Part shown: positions 44,458 to 53,050 of the stretch, piece by piece | Numbering within the stretch: the first letter of the stretch is position 1 | Layout of the letters: every line of letters starts with the position of its first letter | Notes under the pieces: model-generated | Seen by the model: only the letters and a program-made list of their open reading frames with translations | What the model was told of the DNA's origin: nothing | The model's database searches: none | Origin: Candidatus Methanoperedens sp. | GTDB taxonomy: Archaea > Halobacteriota > Methanosarcinia > Methanosarcinales > Methanoperedenaceae | Assembly (NCBI GenBank): GCA_012026795.1 | Contig: VEPM01000013.1 | Location: 56,485 to 120,484 of the forward strand | Direction of reading: 5' to 3' | Length of the DNA: 64,000 nucleotides | Translations under genes and position numbers: made by a program

Positions 44458-44607
44458 ATGGCAAAACCCATAGAGTTAGGATTAGTATTAGAAGGTGACG
44501 ATGCTAAGGAGTTCTGGGAAAATGAGAAGAATCCTAAAGTCACTAAAGAACAAGTAGAGATGTTTAAAGAAGCCATTCATATTTTCAAAACATATGTAAA
44601 ATATTAA
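44458..44607 (+). CDS. 49-aa partner of the GNAT protein (putative antitoxin)
   Basis: A 49-residue acidic protein starting MAKPIELGLVLEGDDAKEFW, followed by a helix (VTKEQVEMFKEAIHIFKTYV). It ends in TAATG, sharing a base with the GNAT start, so translation is coupled. Small acidic proteins directly before GNAT genes are often antitoxins. No DNA-binding motif is evident. Family not identified. Confidence 0.6.
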   Translation: MAKPIELGLVLEGDDAKEFWENEKNPKVTKEQVEMFKEAIHIFKTYVKY

Positions 44608-45239
44608 TGGATAAAATACCAGATCAAGCGCTTCAAATCGTCCTTTTGAACAAGAAGCATGACATAGATTCTTTTAATTCTGATAATGTTGATTTGAATG
44701 ATTTTTTAAAAAGCAATGCTATAAAAGACCAGGAGGATAGAGTAAGCAGGACATACCTATGCTTCCTGGGGAAAACCGCAGTTGGATACTTTTCGTTGGT
44801 TACGGACACTCTTGAAGTTCATGTGGTAGAAGGAAATGATGGGATTAAGGATTATCTATATCGCAAATATCCAAGTATCAGGATTGCAAGATTAGCTGTG
44901 GATCAAAAAGTAAAAAAGAAAGGTATAGGGAAATTTATGTTACTGGCCGCGATAGGTATTGCTATAGATGTATCAAATAAAGTCGGGTGTCGTTATATTA
45001 CTGTAGATTCCAAACCTGAATCTATCGGCTTTTATGAAAAAAACAATTTTAAAGTAATAGAACAGTACAAGCATAGCGATTTCCCTAAAATGTATTTGAA
45101 TATGTATCCAATAATTGCAATGATGCAGCCAAAAGAATCACTATATCAAAAAGTTGAGATAATACCCAAAAAAATCGACTGGTATAACGAAGATGATGCC
45201 TGGAAGGAATACACAGCTAAAAGAATCACAAGGGAATAA
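44607..45239 (+). CDS. GNAT-family acetyltransferase (putative toxin)
   Basis: A 210-residue N-acetyltransferase. FNSDNVDLNDFLKSNAIKDQ near the N terminus is typical of TacT/AtaT-like GNAT toxins that acetylate aminoacyl-tRNA. The acetyl-CoA loop is VKKKGIGKFML (about 110-120), and ITVDSKPESIGFYEKNNFKV is the C-terminal motif. Residues 180-210 extend beyond the usual domain. A toxin role is inferred from family resemblance and the coupled small gene. Confidence 0.75.
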   Translation: MDKIPDQALQIVLLNKKHDIDSFNSDNVDLNDFLKSNAIKDQEDRVSRTYLCFLGKTAVGYFSLVTDTLEVHVVEGNDGIKDYLYRKYPSIRIARLAVDQKVKKKGIGKFMLLAAIGIAIDVSNKVGCRYITVDSKPESIGFYEKNNFKVIEQYKHSDFPKMYLNMYPIIAMMQPKESLYQKVEIIPKKIDWYNEDDAWKEYTAKRITRE

Positions 45240-45310
45240 TACAAAGCAGCAGCTTATGGAACTATTTTCTTAGACTTGAATCTATTCAATACTTGAATCT
45301 ATTCAATAAA

Positions 45311-45380
45311 TCATCTCTCTCCCTTTATAAACGCCTCAGACCTTGCATCTTTTGGCTTTGAAAAAATCCTTTTGGTCTAT
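45311..45380 (-). pseudogene. Second ABC ATPase C-terminal remnant
   Basis: The minus strand reads IFSKPKDARSEAFIKGER-stop, the same C terminus as the relic at 43867-43925 (about 38 of 40 bases identical) but in frame. Only about 20 codons remain. The two copies are in the same orientation and bracket the radC/GNAT block. Confidence 0.55.
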
Positions 45381-45415
45381 GATTCATATTTTTATGAATC
45401 ATGAATCACCAAAAG
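45371..45415. promoter_or_regulatory. Long inverted repeat upstream of the aconitase-family gene
   Basis: Inner arms ATGATTCATA and TATGAATCAT meet around a short T-run (45380-45403), and outer arms TTTTGGT (45371) and ACCAAAA (45409) extend the stem. It ends about 30 bases before the ATG at 45448. It could be an operator, an mRNA leader hairpin, or a terminator of upstream transcription. Confidence 0.45.
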
Positions 45416-45447
45416 ATTAAGTAATTTCACGCTATCAAGAAGAGTTC

Positions 45448-46716
45448 ATGGCACAAACTATCTCAGAAAAGATATTCAGTAAAGCAACTAACAAAAAAGT
45501 AAAAGCGGGAGATTTTGTCCTTGCCAATATTGATTGCGCCATGACACATGATATTACGGGTCCGCTTGCTGTTGAGGGGTTCAGGGAAATCGTTAAAGGC
45601 AAGAAAAACCAGAAAGTCTGGGATCCGGGTAAAATTGTTATTCTTTTTGACCACCAGGTACCTGCTGATTCACTGAATGCCGCAGCGAACCATATTTTCC
45701 TTCGCCAGTTCGCAAAAGAGCAGGATATCCTGAATTATGATGTTTTTGAGGGTGTATGCCACCAGGTAATGCCTGAGAAAGGTCATGTAAGACCGGGCGA
45801 CCTCATTGTGGGTTCTGACTCGCACACATGCGCTTATGGCGCACTTGGCGCTTTTTCCACCGGTATCGGAAGCACTGATATGGCATTTGTTTTTGCAACA
45901 GGAAAGCTATGGTTCCGTGTGCCTCAGACGTTTAGATTTGAGGTTGAAGGAAAGCTGCCAGAATGCGTTTACCCGAAAGATGTCATTTTGCATCTTATCG
46001 GTGATGTCGGGGTCGAAGGCGCGCGGTATATGACCAGCGAATTCTGCGGCTCAACTGTCAGGAATATGGATATTCCGGGCAGGATGACCATGTCCAACAT
46101 GGCTATAGAAATGGGTGGAAAAGCAGGGATAGTAGAAGCGGATAAGACCACAGAAAAATACCTGACGGAAAGGATACCTGGTTTTAAGCTTGACCCGAAG
46201 TGGAAGAGCGATGATGATGCATCATTTGCCGAAATCAAACAATATGATGTTAGCGACCTCTCGCCGCAGGTTGCATGTCCGCATAACGTTGATAACGTGA
46301 AATCGGTTGAAGAAGTGGAAGGGACAAAGATCGACCAGGTGTTTGTGGGCTCATGCACCAACGGGCGCTTTGAGGATATTGAGATCGTTGCTAAGATGAT
46401 GAATGGCGAAAAAGTTGCAAAAGGTGTTCGCCTTTTGATAATCCCGGCCTCGCATACTGAATATATGAAAACCCTTCGTGCCGGGTACGTGGAGCAGTTC
46501 ATGGAATCGGGCGCTATCGTTGAATCGCCATGTTGCGGACCATGCATGGGCGGCTCATTCGGGCTTCTTGGCAAAGGTGAAGTAGGGCTTTCAACATCGA
46601 ACAGGAATTTCAAGGGCAGGCAGGGAAGCCCTGATGCTTTTGTTTATCTTTCATCTCCTGCGACTGCGGCTGCAAGCGCGCTCTATGGGGAGATAAAGGA
46701 TCCGAGAAAGGTTTGA
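45448..46716 (+). CDS. Homoaconitase / 3-isopropylmalate dehydratase large subunit
   Basis: A 422-residue 4Fe-4S isomerase subunit. Cluster cysteines are in VGSCTNGR and [10 protein letters not shown], and substrate-binding stretches include [15 protein letters not shown] and [11 protein letters not shown]. In methanogens paralogues serve leucine synthesis or the 2-oxosuberate chain for coenzyme B; which one this is cannot be told from the large subunit alone. The small subunit is not adjacent. Starts 33 bases after the inverted repeat. Confidence 0.9.
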   Translation: MAQTISEKIFSKATNKKVKAGDFVLANIDCAMTHDITGPLAVEGFREIVKGKKNQKVWDPGKIVILFDHQVPADSLNAAANHIFLRQFAKEQDILNYDVFEGVCHQVMPEKGHVRPGDLIVGSDSHTCAYGALGAFSTGIGSTDMAFVFATGKLWFRVPQTFRFEVEGKLPECVYPKDVILHLIGDVGVEGARYMTSEFCGSTVRNMDIPGRMTMSNMAIEMGGKAGIVEADKTTEKYLTERIPGFKLDPKWKSDDDASFAEIKQYDVSDLSPQVACPHNVDNVKSVEEVEGTKIDQVFVGSCTNGRFEDIEIVAKMMNGEKVAKGVRLLIIPASHTEYMKTLRAGYVEQFMESGAIVESPCCGPCMGGSFGLLGKGEVGLSTSNRNFKGRQGSPDAFVYLSSPATAAASALYGEIKDPRKV

Positions 46717-46752
46717 AGGATACCAAAAATTCATCTCATAATGCCAACCGAA

Positions 46753-47178
46753 TCAATCGTTATTATCCTGTAGAACCTGTCCCACGATTCCATTAAAATG
46801 TGCATCAAAACCAAGATATTTCTCTATATCGAATTCGTTCATGATTTCAATAGATACGGCATCAGTAAAACTCAAACTCCTGTTAGAATACTGTTTGAAT
46901 GTTTTTGTGGACCTTTCTAAAAGCCCTGCATCAACAAAAATCATTTTTATCCTCGGTGACTGGATCACTTGCGCTATATCCATCGCTATGTCAATATTGT
47001 TTGTTCTGACAAGAGCAAGTGTGAGAGCCTCATCATATATATAATCTGAGGTGTATATTTGTCCGTATTTCCCTTTCAGCGCATTCCTGAATAGTTTGAA
47101 TGCAGTCTCATGGTACTTATCCTTTTTATTCCTGTATGCCAAAAATGCCCCTGTGTCAGCGAACACAGACATTTTCAA
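46753..47178 (-). CDS. PIN-domain toxin (VapC-like, second locus)
   Basis: A 141-residue PIN ribonuclease. Acidic residues are D8 (SVFADTGAFLA), E in DYIYDEALTLAL (about 50), D in SFTDAVSIEIM (about 104) and D in GFDAHFNG (about 123). The start overlaps the antitoxin stop by four bases (ATGA). It is longer than the VapC at 32334 and not closely similar to it. Confidence 0.82.
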   Translation of the reverse strand: MKMSVFADTGAFLAYRNKKDKYHETAFKLFRNALKGKYGQIYTSDYIYDEALTLALVRTNNIDIAMDIAQVIQSPRIKMIFVDAGLLERSTKTFKQYSNRSLSFTDAVSIEIMNEFDIEKYLGFDAHFNGIVGQVLQDNND

Positions 47179-47441
47179 TCCTCTGTATAGATGTACTCGT
47201 CCACTTTGCTGGCATCGGTTTTAACTCTCCAATCGAGAGATGGCTTCATTGCCGGGTCTTTTTCAAGCGGAGGTAAATTTTCTGTTTCCATAAGTTCATT
47301 CTCATGACGCAATGCAATCCGGGTTATTGTATCTATTAGCTCGGTAAGAGTTTTTTTCTTGCGAGATATCAGGGTCATCTTAGCCTGGAGCATATCAAGG
47401 AGTTGCTTTGTTTCATTCGAGACTTTGATCGTTGTAGTCAT
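47175..47441 (-). CDS. Antitoxin of the second PIN locus
   Basis: An 88-residue protein beginning TTTIKVSNETKQLLDMLQAK, a ribbon-helix-helix-like N terminus. The acidic C-terminal half ends DEYIYTED and is probably disordered until bound to the toxin. Placed immediately upstream of, and overlapping, the PIN gene. Likely autoregulator. Confidence 0.72.
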   Translation of the reverse strand: MTTTIKVSNETKQLLDMLQAKMTLISRKKKTLTELIDTITRIALRHENELMETENLPPLEKDPAMKPSLDWRVKTDASKVDEYIYTED

Positions 47442-47617
47442 AGTTTACTATTATTCATTTTATACAAAATATACTTTTCTACTTTGATTCTATGAAGAAT
47501 CCTATTTCAGCTTATAACCTGTCCTTCTTTAATAAAAGTCTTGAGTCTCCCGATTAGTTTACAGAACGATTTACATAAATCAGATTTATAAGCAATGAAC
47601 AATAAATAAGGTATGAA

Positions 47618-48559
47618 ATGATAAGTCAAGGCGCAAACAAAGTAATGGAATGCTACGGCGTGAAAAGCGGGGAAAAAGTGCTCATCGTGGTTGATACTTC
47701 CACACCGGCCACGATAGGTAAAAGCCTGTTCGAAGCAGCAAAAAACCTGGGATGCGAGGTTATCCTGATTACAATGCTTCCGCGCACCCGGCATGGTGAA
47801 GAAATACCCCTGCCTGTGGCCGAAGCAATGAAAAATTCTGATGTAGTTATCGCTCCCACGACTTTTTCCCTGACCCACACCCAGGCAAGGATAAATGCCT
47901 GCAAAGCAGGAGCAAGAGTTGCTTCCATGCCTGGCATTACCGAGAAAATGATGGCACAGGGCGGAATGACCGCTGATTATAATAAGATCAATGAAATTGC
48001 TATTGAATTGAATAAAAAGCTTGAGAATGTAAAGAAAATACGTGTTGTTACATATTCAGGCACAGACATATTATTTGACCTTGAAGGATGCAAATGGTAT
48101 ATGGATACAGGAATGTGTGTTGAACCCGGATGCAGCAGCAATCTTCCGGCAGGAGAGCTTTATATAGCCCCGAAAGATGCCAATGGGGTTTTCGTGGTTG
48201 ATGGTTCCATGAGCAGTTTTGGCCTCCTTGATTCTCCTCTTGAATTTACGGTTGAAAACAGATATGTGACCGGTATCAGGGGTAAGTATGCGCTGAAGTT
48301 GAAATCAATACTTGATAAAGTTGGAAAAAAGGCTCGAAATATTGCAGAATTCGGTATCGGAATCAATCCTGAAGCGAAACTTATCGGGAACGTTCTTGAA
48401 GATGAAAAAGTCGCAGGCACGGTGCATATTGCACTCGGTGATAACAGCGCATTCGGTGGAGATGTGATCGCAGGAATTCATTTAGACGGGATTATCAAGG
48501 AACCCGAGCTTTTTGTGGAAGGGAAAAAATTTATTTTAAGTATAGAGAAAAAAATATAA
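47618..48559 (+). CDS. Aminopeptidase (M29-like leucyl aminopeptidase)
   Basis: A 313-residue metallopeptidase of the thermophilic M29/AmpS-like group. GVKSGEKVLIVVDTST and TFSLTHTQARINACKAG are the N-terminal domain. The metal-binding end includes NIAEFGIGINPEAKLIGNVL, EDEKVAGTVHIALGDNSAFG and GGDVIAGIHLDGI. It should trim peptides in the cytoplasm. No operon partner. Confidence 0.85.
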   Translation: MISQGANKVMECYGVKSGEKVLIVVDTSTPATIGKSLFEAAKNLGCEVILITMLPRTRHGEEIPLPVAEAMKNSDVVIAPTTFSLTHTQARINACKAGARVASMPGITEKMMAQGGMTADYNKINEIAIELNKKLENVKKIRVVTYSGTDILFDLEGCKWYMDTGMCVEPGCSSNLPAGELYIAPKDANGVFVVDGSMSSFGLLDSPLEFTVENRYVTGIRGKYALKLKSILDKVGKKARNIAEFGIGINPEAKLIGNVLEDEKVAGTVHIALGDNSAFGGDVIAGIHLDGIIKEPELFVEGKKFILSIEKKI

Positions 48560-48631
48560 GAAGCGAGCTTATAGCAGATATATATCTCTTGTAGAGGCAT
48601 TTAAGTTACATTAGAATATAAGTAATAATCC

Positions 48632-49153
48632 ATGTCCTCTCTATTTAACCATATCTTTATTCCATTCGTAATTTTATTTATATTCTCTGATAAATTAAAA
48701 CTTGATTTAAGAAAGATAACTATTTTTAGTTTTTTCGGCATTTTTCTGGACATTGATATTTTTCTTTTTCATCGAGCATCATTTCACAATATATTTATCC
48801 TGATAATTCCTCTTCTTGCTTTTATCTTTATAAAAGATAAAGAAACTCCTGGAATAATATTTTTCTATCTTGCCTCTGCTCTTATACTTGATATGTTCGA
48901 TGGCGGAGTATATTTATTATATCCATTTTATGATAATGTGTTCTTTGCCAGGACTGAAATCTGGTTCCATCACGGTTTCAAGCCTGTAATAGAATACGGA
49001 ATAAGCAAGAATATTATGAATAATGGGAGGAACGAACCTATGGTCTCAAGTGAAAATTTTGCGGTCTCGATAATTCTGCTGGTCTTTATATTAATATCGT
49101 TTATATGGAATCGAGGTAAACCTGAAGATCATGTCCCGGTTAAGAAAAGCTAG
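48632..49153 (+). CDS. YdjM/DUF457-like membrane protein
   Basis: A 173-residue protein with four hydrophobic segments. FNHIFIPF at the start, D-I-D-x-F in GIFLDIDIFLFHRASFHN and LILDMFDGG are the histidine and aspartate positions typical of the DUF457 family, once called membrane-bound metal-dependent hydrolases. Activity unproven. It has a basic tail. Isolated. Confidence 0.7.
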   Translation: MSSLFNHIFIPFVILFIFSDKLKLDLRKITIFSFFGIFLDIDIFLFHRASFHNIFILIIPLLAFIFIKDKETPGIIFFYLASALILDMFDGGVYLLYPFYDNVFFARTEIWFHHGFKPVIEYGISKNIMNNGRNEPMVSSENFAVSIILLVFILISFIWNRGKPEDHVPVKKS

Positions 49154-49316
49154 ATAAGGATTTTTGGCAAAAATAGCAACGATTAATGAACTAAAACAAA
49201 GCAGTTTTAAGGACTGGCCTGTTTTCATAACCAAAAGATATAATAGTCTATAAGCCTTATTTTAAGTTGTTTCAATAGACAATTTATTAAAACATATTGT
49301 ATATTAGGATAATAAT

Positions 49317-49445
49317 ATGGAAGACATAAACCAGGAAGCGGTATTTTTCAGATGCAATGTTTGCAGCTTTGATTTTGAGGCTGACCCTAACTTTATCCCC
49401 ATACCCTGCCCCCAGTGCGGGAGCGAGGATACGGGGAGAATATGA
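49317..49445 (+). CDS. 42-aa zinc-ribbon protein
   Basis: A short protein with two zinc knuckles, CNVC (residues 13-16) and CPQCGSED (31-34), similar to rubredoxin-like or single zinc-ribbon proteins of methanogenic archaea. The ATG at 49317 follows an AT-rich stretch with TATTAGGATAAT. Role unknown, possibly an accessory to a larger complex. Confidence 0.6.
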   Translation: MEDINQEAVFFRCNVCSFDFEADPNFIPIPCPQCGSEDTGRI

Positions 49446-49467
49446 TTTACATTCCATATAAATTGGG

Positions 49468-49638
49468 TTAAGATGATACAAATATCGTATTTGGAATACG
49501 TTGAAACAAAATTGTTCTTTCTCTCCCTTTTTTCTCCCCTTCTTCGCTGCATTTCGGACATTTTACACTATTTTTTGTTACAAAGGGTTGATACGTGTCA
49601 ATTCCGAGCTTTTTATGCCCGCACACATATTTTATCAT
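49468..49638 (-). CDS. Possible small zinc-knuckle protein
   Basis: A 56-residue frame with CGHKK near the N terminus and CPKCSEEGE in the middle, which could ligate one zinc. It is supported only by this motif; the C-terminal third looks random. No clear ribosome binding site. Confidence 0.25.
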   Translation of the reverse strand: MIKYVCGHKKLGIDTYQPFVTKNSVKCPKCSEEGEKKGRERTILFQRIPNTIFVSS

Positions 49639-50247
49639 GACGATTTTTGAGAAATAGTTCATGGAACCACTCCTCCCGCTGCAAGGTCTGCCTCGAAATT
49701 TCTGCATTGATTTGCACTCTGTTCCCAGGTTTCCCTAACTTCCTGGCCGAATGGATTGTATGTTGGCACATCCTGTACTGTTGTATGAAATTCGCTTCCT
49801 CTCCTTTCGATTCTTTTATTTTTGTTTGTATGTATCTTACACATTGTTCATTCCTCATGGACAGGAATGAGCCGCTCCCTTGGGTGCTATTATTATAACT
49901 TTTTAGATTTACTGGGTAATCTATATTGTCACTCCCACCTATCATTTAGATGGGGTTCAAATGAAAAAATATATTGTTCATTCAACAACCGAAATAAACT
50001 GAAACCATGGAAAGATTCTTAAGGTTCTTGCGAACCAATCGGCGTATTCCTGAATATCCTGAGACATGAAGTCGCTATCTGGACCGCTGAAATAAGCGTA
50101 AAAAAGTAATTTCACTAAGGAGAGAGCTGCGGCTAAGTTCAAACGTAATACTCAGCAAAACTAAATTTATTGAGTACCTGTAACACCGCATGGGCAACTT
50201 TTGCTCATTCCCTAAAGACTCTTCTATGTATATATTGTATTTATAGT

Positions 50248-50311
50248 TTGTGGGTAAATTGCCCACCAACAATTAAAACAATACATATAAGTATATACTT
50301 GTGGGTAAAAT
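50248..50311 (+). promoter_or_regulatory. Repeated operator-like sites before the AbrB-like gene
   Basis: TTGTGGGTAAA occurs twice (50248-50258 and 50299-50309). The first is followed by CCCAC, making an inverted GTGGG/CCCAC pair, and the 12-base palindrome AAGTATATACTT (50289-50300) overlaps the second copy. The second copy is about 20 bases before the ATG at 50320. This arrangement suits autorepression by the AbrB-like product. Confidence 0.45.
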
Positions 50312-50319
50312 AGGGTATT

Positions 50320-50466
50320 ATGACAAAGGCGACCGTTAAGTTTGCGGATATATCAAGAAGACGGATTATTCTGCCAAAAGAAATAATTGAAGTTGAAGAT
50401 TTGCATGAAGGGGATTTCATAGAGATCGATGTTAGAAAGATAGAGAGGCCAAAGATGGCAACGTGA
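50320..50466 (+). CDS. AbrB/MazE-like antitoxin-type protein
   Basis: A 48-residue swapped-hairpin protein. ATVKFADISRRRIILPKEII and EGDFIEIDV match the AbrB/SpoVT N-terminal fold in order. No toxin gene follows; glyS is convergent. It could be an orphan antitoxin or a small regulator acting on the repeated sites upstream. Confidence 0.65.
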   Translation: MTKATVKFADISRRRIILPKEIIEVEDLHEGDFIEIDVRKIERPKMAT

Positions 50467-50492
50467 TAACAGAAAATATTAATGGAAGATTT

Positions 50493-52253
50493 TCAAATTG
50501 ATTTTCCTGCATCTTCTAATGATTTACCGCAGTAAATCATATCATAAATATTTTCGGCAATGTCACTTACCTTTGCCCGCACCTGTTTCATCGTATCCCT
50601 GTCCCTGATCGTTACCGTCCCGTCCTCAAGCGTCTCATAATCTACAGTTATAGAATACGGTGTCCCGATCTCATCATTTCTGCGATACCGCCTTCCTATA
50701 GTTCCGGAATCATCAAAAGCCACGAGTATTCCAGCTTTCCTGAGTTTACCTGCAATCTCATTCCCGGGCTTTCTCAATTCATCGCGAGAAAGAAGGGGAA
50801 AAACTGCTGCCTGCACAGGCGCTACTTCAGGGGGCAGGCGCAATACGATTCGTTTACCCTCATTTTCTTCCTCTTCGTCATCAACTTTTTCTTTTGTCTC
50901 TTCTTCAAAATATGAATGTTCAAGCAGAGAATAAGTGATCCTGTCGATACCAAATGATGGTTCTATGACATGCGGTATTATATTCTCTCCATGGATTTCC
51001 TCTGTTACTGTCTCGAATTTCACGGATTTTTTATCGATCTTGATTTTTTCGCCATCAACTGTCACTTCTATGACCTCACCCACCAGTTCTTCCGGCTTCA
51101 GCGCTTTCAGGGCATTTGCGACCTTTCCTGCTTTTCCCTTAAAACTAGGACCAAGAACTCCCATATCTGGTTTTACAACGAATTTCTCAACTTTTTTGGG
51201 AGTATCGTATGAAACATATACGCTTAATTCCTTCTCGCTCTGTTTTGCATGGGCTTTCAGGTCAAAATCAGTCCTGTCAGCAATACCCACAACTTCCACC
51301 CACCCGAACCTGTCACTCAGGATCTCGGCATCCCAGCAATCAGCAGCGTAGTGAGCCATCTCGTCTTTCATGTGCTGCCTGAACCGCAATTTTTCAGGGG
51401 AGACACCAACGCGAACCAGGAACTGATAGGTCATGGCAAGACAATATGCGAGGAATTCATGGGCGATGATCCCGTTCTTTACAGCTTCGCCAAGTGACAT
51501 TTTTGTGGTTTCACCCCTTGCCTGGCCATCCTGAGAATACAGGTTCATGACAATATCAGCGACCTCTTTGAACCTGGGGTGTGTCTTGTCCCTCGGATCG
51601 ATGAATATCTCTGCTTCGGCCTGCGTAAATTCACGGAGGCGTATAACGCCCTGGCGCGGTGATATCTCATTTCTGTAAGCTTTGCCAATCTGGGTTGCGC
51701 CAAAGGGCAGGTGGTCGCGGTAGAATTTGACAAGGCGCGGGAAATCCACGAACATTCCCTGTGCTGTCTCGGGGCGAAGGTAACCCATTCGCTTTCCGCC
51801 TGGCCCGATTGCCGTTTTGAACATGAGATTGAACTCATACACGTTACCGAGCTTTCCGCCGCATTCGGGGCATTTGACATTATTTTTACCAATAACATCC
51901 GTGAGTTCTTCTGAACTCAGGGTATCCGGATTTTCGATTATATCCCTGACGAGATGATCTGCCCTGAAGTCTTCATGGCACTTCTGGCATTCAGTAAGGG
52001 GATCAGAGAATCCGCCCACATGCCCGGACGCGATAAAGATATCTTCGATACCGATCGTGGGCGCTTCGATCTCGTAATAACCCTCGTTTATCACAAATAT
52101 GTCTCGCCAGATATTCTCAACGCGGCGCTTTAGCATCGCGCCAAGTGGTCCGTAATCGAAAAAACCTGCCGTACCGCCGTACAGCTCAAATGAGTTCCAT
52201 AAGAATCCGCGGCGCTTTGCCAATTCAAGCACCTGTTCGTATTTGTCAGCCAT
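50493..52253 (-). CDS. glyS: Glycyl-tRNA synthetase (alpha2 type)
   Basis: A 586-residue class II synthetase charging tRNA-Gly. Motif 1 region is ELYGGTAGFFDYGPLGAMLK, the zinc-ribbon insert has CQKC and CPECGG, motif 2 is FRNEISPRQGVIRLREFTQ-like (residues about 200-220), and motif 3 is EPSFGIDRITYSLLEHS (about 440). The C-terminal anticodon-binding domain contains RYRRNDEIGTPYSITVD. Starts at 52253 with no partner. Confidence 0.95.
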   Translation of the reverse strand: MADKYEQVLELAKRRGFLWNSFELYGGTAGFFDYGPLGAMLKRRVENIWRDIFVINEGYYEIEAPTIGIEDIFIASGHVGGFSDPLTECQKCHEDFRADHLVRDIIENPDTLSSEELTDVIGKNNVKCPECGGKLGNVYEFNLMFKTAIGPGGKRMGYLRPETAQGMFVDFPRLVKFYRDHLPFGATQIGKAYRNEISPRQGVIRLREFTQAEAEIFIDPRDKTHPRFKEVADIVMNLYSQDGQARGETTKMSLGEAVKNGIIAHEFLAYCLAMTYQFLVRVGVSPEKLRFRQHMKDEMAHYAADCWDAEILSDRFGWVEVVGIADRTDFDLKAHAKQSEKELSVYVSYDTPKKVEKFVVKPDMGVLGPSFKGKAGKVANALKALKPEELVGEVIEVTVDGEKIKIDKKSVKFETVTEEIHGENIIPHVIEPSFGIDRITYSLLEHSYFEEETKEKVDDEEEENEGKRIVLRLPPEVAPVQAAVFPLLSRDELRKPGNEIAGKLRKAGILVAFDDSGTIGRRYRRNDEIGTPYSITVDYETLEDGTVTIRDRDTMKQVRAKVSDIAENIYDMIYCGKSLEDAGKSI

Positions 52254-52374
52254 GAGGGCTTAATACATGTTCCAGATTTATTATACTTTCTCGGATTGTT
52301 TTAGCTATAAAGCCAAGAAACTACTGAATTTTGGATAAGTTCTATACATTATATTATCGTCCTATTTTTGGAAA

Positions 52375-52438
52375 AAACCACAGAGTGCACAGAGGACACA
52401 GAGACGAAACGCTATGCTCTCTGTGTCCTCTGTGGTTT
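52375..52438. repeat. Dyad repeat with hairpin, left of GxxExxY copy 2
   Basis: AAACCACAGAGTGCACAGAGG followed, after a 12-base loop, by TCTCTGTGTCCTCTGTGG. The two arms (52375-52405 and 52418-52438) can pair over about 18 bases. It lies about 70 bases from the GxxExxY stop, with another degraded unit at 52485-52508. Confidence 0.75.
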
Positions 52439-52508
52439 ATACTATTTCATGGGCGTTCTATAATTTGGATGAATATCAACAATAGAAGGCACAGGGGACA
52501 TAGAGTTT

Positions 52509-52880
52509 TTAATTGATCCTGCGTGTAATTCCATCCTTAAGAAGTGTCACATTGAAATTTATTAACAGGCCAAGGCGTTTCCCGCTTAACTTAAGGTAAG
52601 AGAGTAATTGCGCCTCATGAAGGGGTGTTATCGTAGTCACTGCTTTGAGTTCTACGATTACGGTATCTTCTACGAGAAGATCCAGCCTGTATCCTAAATC
52701 GATATTCATCCCATCATATACGACAGGAAGTCCAACCTGAGATAGGACTTTTAAACCTCGCTTATTCAATTCATATTTCAAGCAAGCTTCATAAGTACTT
52801 TCCAGCAATCCAGGTCCCAGGGTTGTGTGTACCTGTATTGCCGCCCCAATAATCTTTTCAGATATTTCATTCAATTCCAT
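52509..52880 (-). CDS. GxxExxY family protein (copy 2)
   Basis: A 123-residue homologue of the protein at 2814. The name-giving motif is GLLESTY, and the strand pattern [20 protein letters not shown] carries the D-x-x-x-x-E-x-K of PD-(D/E)XK folds. It begins [16 protein letters not shown]. Its sequence differs from copy 1 at many positions, so the two were acquired or diverged separately. It is framed by CACAGAG-type repeats, while copy 1 is framed by CAGATGAACA-type ones. Confidence 0.85.
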   Translation of the reverse strand: MELNEISEKIIGAAIQVHTTLGPGLLESTYEACLKYELNKRGLKVLSQVGLPVVYDGMNIDLGYRLDLLVEDTVIVELKAVTTITPLHEAQLLSYLKLSGKRLGLLINFNVTLLKDGITRRIN

Positions 52881-52881
52881 A

Positions 52882-52915
52882 TTCTCTGTGCTCTCCGTGT
52901 TCTCTGTGGTTTTAA
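52882..52915 (-). repeat. Right repeat arm of GxxExxY copy 2
   Basis: TTCTCTGTGCTCTCCGTG followed by TTCTCTGTGGTTTT, the reverse complement of the ACCACAGAGAACACGGAGAG pattern, just upstream of the gene's ATG. It pairs with the arms at 52375. Confidence 0.75.
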
Positions 52916-53050
52916 ACTATTTCATACATTTCTATCGTTTGGTTTAAAAAATAAAGAGAGCACAGTGGAGGAAGAGGACTATTATAAATCGCTACTCTTC
53001 AGTGGGTCGATGAATATTATAATCTCCGCATAATATCTGAGATTGGTATT

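Larger units (their letters stand above)
49446..50319. other. Long region without a confident gene
   Basis: I see no recognisable gene in 874 bases. The best candidate is a minus-strand frame at 49468-49638 (56 residues, start MIKYVCGHKKLGIDTYQPFV, with a CGH and a CPKC zinc-knuckle pair). A competing 110-residue frame at 49613-49945 resembles nothing known. The last 80 bases hold the promoter of the AbrB-like gene. The block may be a remnant of an element. Confidence 0.4.

Noticed and set aside
45276..45309. Tandem 17-base repeat ACTTGAATCTATTCAAT
   Set aside because: Two copies directly after the GNAT stop; most likely a slippage duplication with no further signal.
49164..49253. A 29-residue TTG-started frame (LAKIATINELKQSSFKDWPV)
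   Set aside because: Reads like a protein start with AAGGA upstream, but it stops after 29 codons and nothing continues in other frames. Too little to call.
49613..49945. A 110-codon minus-strand frame
   Set aside because: Unusual composition, no family resemblance and overlap with a better zinc-knuckle frame. Kept only as part of the unassigned region.
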